A stretch of DNA of 64,000 nt, from positions 1 through 64,000 of the forward strand of contig CABZJV010000001.1 of assembly GCA_902526115.1 (NCBI GenBank), written 5' to 3'. The notes beneath the pieces were generated by a model that made no database searches, was not told the origin of the DNA, and saw only the letters and a program-made list of their open reading frames with translations. Shown here one piece after another: positions 62,229 through 64,000 of this stretch; the stretch's first letter is position 1; every line of letters starts with the position of its first letter. The position numbers and the translations under genes were made by a program. The DNA is from an uncultured Pelagibacteraceae bacterium (GTDB lineage Bacteria; Pseudomonadota; Alphaproteobacteria; Pelagibacterales; Pelagibacteraceae).

Positions 62229-63101
62229 ATGAATATTATCAGAAAATTACCAGGACCTTTGTTAGTTTTTTTTGGTGCATGTAGTTTAAGTTTTGGTGGT
62301 CTCATAGTTAAATCCTTTGAAGGAGCAACGTTATGGCAAATTTTGTTTTGGAGAACCGTATTTTTTTTGGTCGTAATCTCTCTGTATTTAATAATAACTT
62401 ATAAAAAACAAGTGTTTAGGTCATTTTACAATTTAGGATTTCCAGGTTTCTTAGGTGGTTTTATTTTATCATTTGGCTTTTGTGGCTACGTTTTTGCTAT
62501 GTACAACACTACTGTTGCTAACGCTAATTTTATAATTCAAACGCAAACAATATTCTTGGCAATTTTTGGATACTTTTTTTTAAAAGAAAAAATTTCAATT
62601 ATCACATTCACTTCTATAATTTTAGCAATATCAGGAATTTTATTAATGGTGGGAAGTTCTTTATCACTTGGTCAAATTTCAGGAAACATTGCTGCTTTTA
62701 TAATGCCAATTTCATTTGCAGTTTTAATTTTAGTTGTAAGAAAATATCCAAATGTTGATATGGTACCGGCCCAATTTGTTGCTGGAATTTTTGCATTAAT
62801 TATAGGATTTATCATGTCGGGAAAAATTCTAATTTCCGTGCATGATATTTTTTTAGGTTTCTTAGCTGGATTTTTACAATTAGGATTCGGTTTTATTTTG
62901 ATTACAATAGGTGCTCAAAGAACACCTTCAGCGATGGTGGGAATTATCATGTTAACAGAGGCAGTATTGGGTCCTCTTTGGGCTTGGTTATTTATAAATG
63001 AGCAGCCTCCATTTATAGTAATTATTGGAGGCGCTATTGTGATATTTGCAGTATTACTACAATTTTATAATCTGCAGTCTTCTGAAAAAAAAGTAGTTTA
63101 A
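62229..63101 (+). CDS. EamA/DMT-family transporter
   Basis: A 290-residue inner membrane protein with ten hydrophobic segments in two repeats, typical for the drug/metabolite transporter superfamily. Family-like features are FFGACSLSFGGLIVKS in helix 1, WQILFWRTVFF in helix 2, TIFLAIFGYFFLKEKIS at the end of repeat 1 and LTEAVLGPLWAWLFINEQPP in repeat 2. Its gene starts at the first base after pxpC, so it may move 5-oxoproline or a related amino acid; this is inference from position. Confidence 0.87.
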   Translation: MNIIRKLPGPLLVFFGACSLSFGGLIVKSFEGATLWQILFWRTVFFLVVISLYLIITYKKQVFRSFYNLGFPGFLGGFILSFGFCGYVFAMYNTTVANANFIIQTQTIFLAIFGYFFLKEKISIITFTSIILAISGILLMVGSSLSLGQISGNIAAFIMPISFAVLILVVRKYPNVDMVPAQFVAGIFALIIGFIMSGKILISVHDIFLGFLAGFLQLGFGFILITIGAQRTPSAMVGIIMLTEAVLGPLWAWLFINEQPPFIVIIGGAIVIFAVLLQFYNLQSSEKKVV

Positions 63102-63107
63102 TACTCA

Positions 63108-63136
63108 TTGACTTTAATAAATATTTAGTAGAATAT
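63108..63136 (+). promoter_or_regulatory. Candidate promoter of the glycine riboswitch-gcvT transcript
   Basis: TTGACT (63108-63113) is separated by 17 bases from GAATAT (63131-63136). The overlapping TAGAAT (63129-63134) is a better -10 match but with spacing 15. Either would start the RNA right before the first aptamer. Confidence 0.5.
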
Positions 63137-63140
63137 TGAC

Positions 63141-63300
63141 TTACGGGAGAGATCACAAATAATAGTGACACCGAAGGAGCAACCACCCAGGAAACTCTCA
63201 GGTAAAAGGACCGTAAAATATTAACTCTGGAAAGAGATTTAGTTCTCGCCGAAGGAGCAAAACTCTCAGGCAAATATACAGATGGGTAAGACAGAGTTAA
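63141..63300 (+). ncRNA. Tandem glycine riboswitch upstream of gcvT
   Basis: Two glycine aptamers lie in series. Aptamer I is closed by TTACGG (63141-63146) with CCGTAA (63211-63216). Aptamer II is closed by TTAACTCTG (63221-63229) with CAGAGTTAA (63292-63300). Each contains the conserved CCGAAGGAGC and CTCTCAGG core elements. The linker between the closing stems is only 4 bases. The second closing stem ends one base before the gcvT ATG, leaving no separate terminator or anti-Shine-Dalgarno region, so control is probably at translation initiation. Glycine riboswitches before gcvT normally turn on glycine breakdown when glycine is plentiful. Confidence 0.95.
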
Positions 63301-63301
63301 T

Positions 63302-64000
63302 ATGACAATAAAAAAAACATCTTTAAATAAACTTCACCAAAATTATAAAGCTAAGTTTGTAGAGTTTGCTGGATACGAAATGCCTATCCAATACACAAAA
63401 GGTATTATAGAAGAACACAAATTTACCAGAACTAATGCTGGCATTTTTGATGTTTCTCATATGGGTCAACTTTTTATTTATGGCGAAAATGAACTAACTA
63501 TTGAACTTGAAAAAATTTTTCCTTTAGACTTAAAAAATCTTAAAATTAATCGTTCAAAATATAGTTTTTTAATGAATGATGATGCTGGAATTTTTGACGA
63601 TTTAATTATTACAAAAATAGAAGGTGGGTATTTAATTATTCTAAATGCAGCTTGTAAAGATAAAGATTTTGAAATTTTATCTAAAATATTAAATAACAAA
63701 TTTAAAATTAAACTTGATAATGAAAGATCCTTGATTGCTATTCAAGGACCAAGATCTGTGGAAATTCTAAATTCTATTACACCTGAAGTTAATAAATTGA
63801 AATTTATGACGGGCGGTTGGTTTGATTATCAAAATAGAAAGTTATTCGTTACAAGATCAGGATATACTGGAGAAGATGGTTTTGAGATTTCAGTTTTGAA
63901 CGATTTAGTTGAAAATTTTACCCGAAATTTGATTGATAGTGGTGCAGAATTAATCGGACTTGGTGCGAGAGATACTTTGAGATTAGAGGCAGGACTTTGT
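63302..64000 (+). CDS. gcvT: Glycine cleavage system T protein (3' partial)
   Basis: The frame from the ATG at 63302 is open to the window end (233 codons). GcvT is the aminomethyltransferase that passes the methylene group of glycine to tetrahydrofolate. Seen are the N-terminal LHQNYKAKFVEFAGYEMPIQY, NAGIFDVSHMGQL, the AIQGPRSVEIL segment, the SGYTGEDGFEIS motif and GLGARDTLRLEAGLC at the end, all typical of the folate-binding T protein. The C-terminal third lies outside the window. It is preceded directly by the glycine riboswitch. Confidence 0.97.
   Translation, partial: MTIKKTSLNKLHQNYKAKFVEFAGYEMPIQYTKGIIEEHKFTRTNAGIFDVSHMGQLFIYGENELTIELEKIFPLDLKNLKINRSKYSFLMNDDAGIFDDLIITKIEGGYLIILNAACKDKDFEILSKILNNKFKIKLDNERSLIAIQGPRSVEILNSITPEVNKLKFMTGGWFDYQNRKLFVTRSGYTGEDGFEISVLNDLVENFTRNLIDSGAELIGLGARDTLRLEAGLC

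Noticed and set aside
1-64000. CRISPR arrays, insertion sequences, prophage genes or long dispersed repeats
   Set aside because: None seen by eye on either strand; A+T-rich low-complexity runs inside genes are codon effects, not repeats.

Overview
The window is 64 kb of strongly A+T-rich, very tightly packed bacterial chromosome. Gene content, gene order and the neighbourhood of a proteorhodopsin gene (ferredoxin, ferredoxin-NADP reductase, glutathione transferase) point to a marine alphaproteobacterium of the SAR11 / Pelagibacterales type. This assignment is inference from recognised gene families; no database was searched. Nearly all spacers are under 100 bases, neighbouring genes often overlap by 1-30 bases, convergent genes run into each other, and no gene-free stretch exceeds about 220 bases. 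No insertion sequence, prophage, CRISPR array or rRNA was seen.

Region by region. 1-12.6 kb (+): the division and cell wall (dcw) cluster, entered inside a fused murE-murF gene, then mraY, murD, ftsW, murG, murC, murB, ddl, ftsQ, a strikingly short FtsA-like gene and lpxC. ftsZ is not between ftsA and lpxC. 12.7-15.5 kb (+): bamD and ligA, directly adjacent, without the recN often found between them in relatives. 15.5-19.2 kb (-): an M24 aminopeptidase and a UvrD helicase. 19.3-25.7 kb: an AsmA-like protein, fumarase C, a MazG-like protein, nadC-nadA, tRNA-Leu(GAG), a 53-residue membrane protein and a YgfZ-like protein. 25.7-32 kb: a dihydroorotase-like enzyme, propionyl-CoA synthetase, blue-type proteorhodopsin with its own terminator, then ferredoxin / reductase / GST. 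32.2-40.2 kb: a zinc-finger-degenerate DksA, and divergently six genes for two glycosyltransferases and four mostly exported proteins (DUF1800, DUF1501, a GSSTGS hydrolase, an alginate-lyase-like protein). This is the least understood locus here. 40.2-49.5 kb: umuDC with a repeat-bearing control region, three GFA-family proteins, a glycerate-kinase-like protein, TolC, recA and alaS. 49.5-57.9 kb: icd, psd-pssA, two sugar transferases, rlmE, a guaB lacking CBS domains, a TPR gene and guaA. 57.9-64 kb: panB, a TerC protein, a TPR protein, divergent pxpA / pxpBC with an EamA transporter, and a tandem glycine riboswitch in front of gcvT, which runs off the end.

How the genes work together. The first 13 kb builds peptidoglycan precursor from UDP-MurNAc to lipid II (MurC, MurB, Ddl, MurD, MurE/F, MraY, MurG), supplies division proteins (FtsW, FtsQ, FtsA-like), lipid A (LpxC) and outer membrane assembly (BamD). 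Central metabolism is represented by fumarase, isocitrate dehydrogenase, propionate activation, glycine cleavage under riboswitch control and 5-oxoproline hydrolysis. Nucleotide and cofactor synthesis is represented by guaA/guaB, pyrC, nadA/nadC and panB. DNA repair is represented by recA, umuDC, uvrD and ligA. The most notable features are reductive variants: a fused MurEF, an FtsA-like protein apparently without its ATPase half, an IMP dehydrogenase without its regulatory module, and a riboswitch whose second aptamer ends directly before the start codon.
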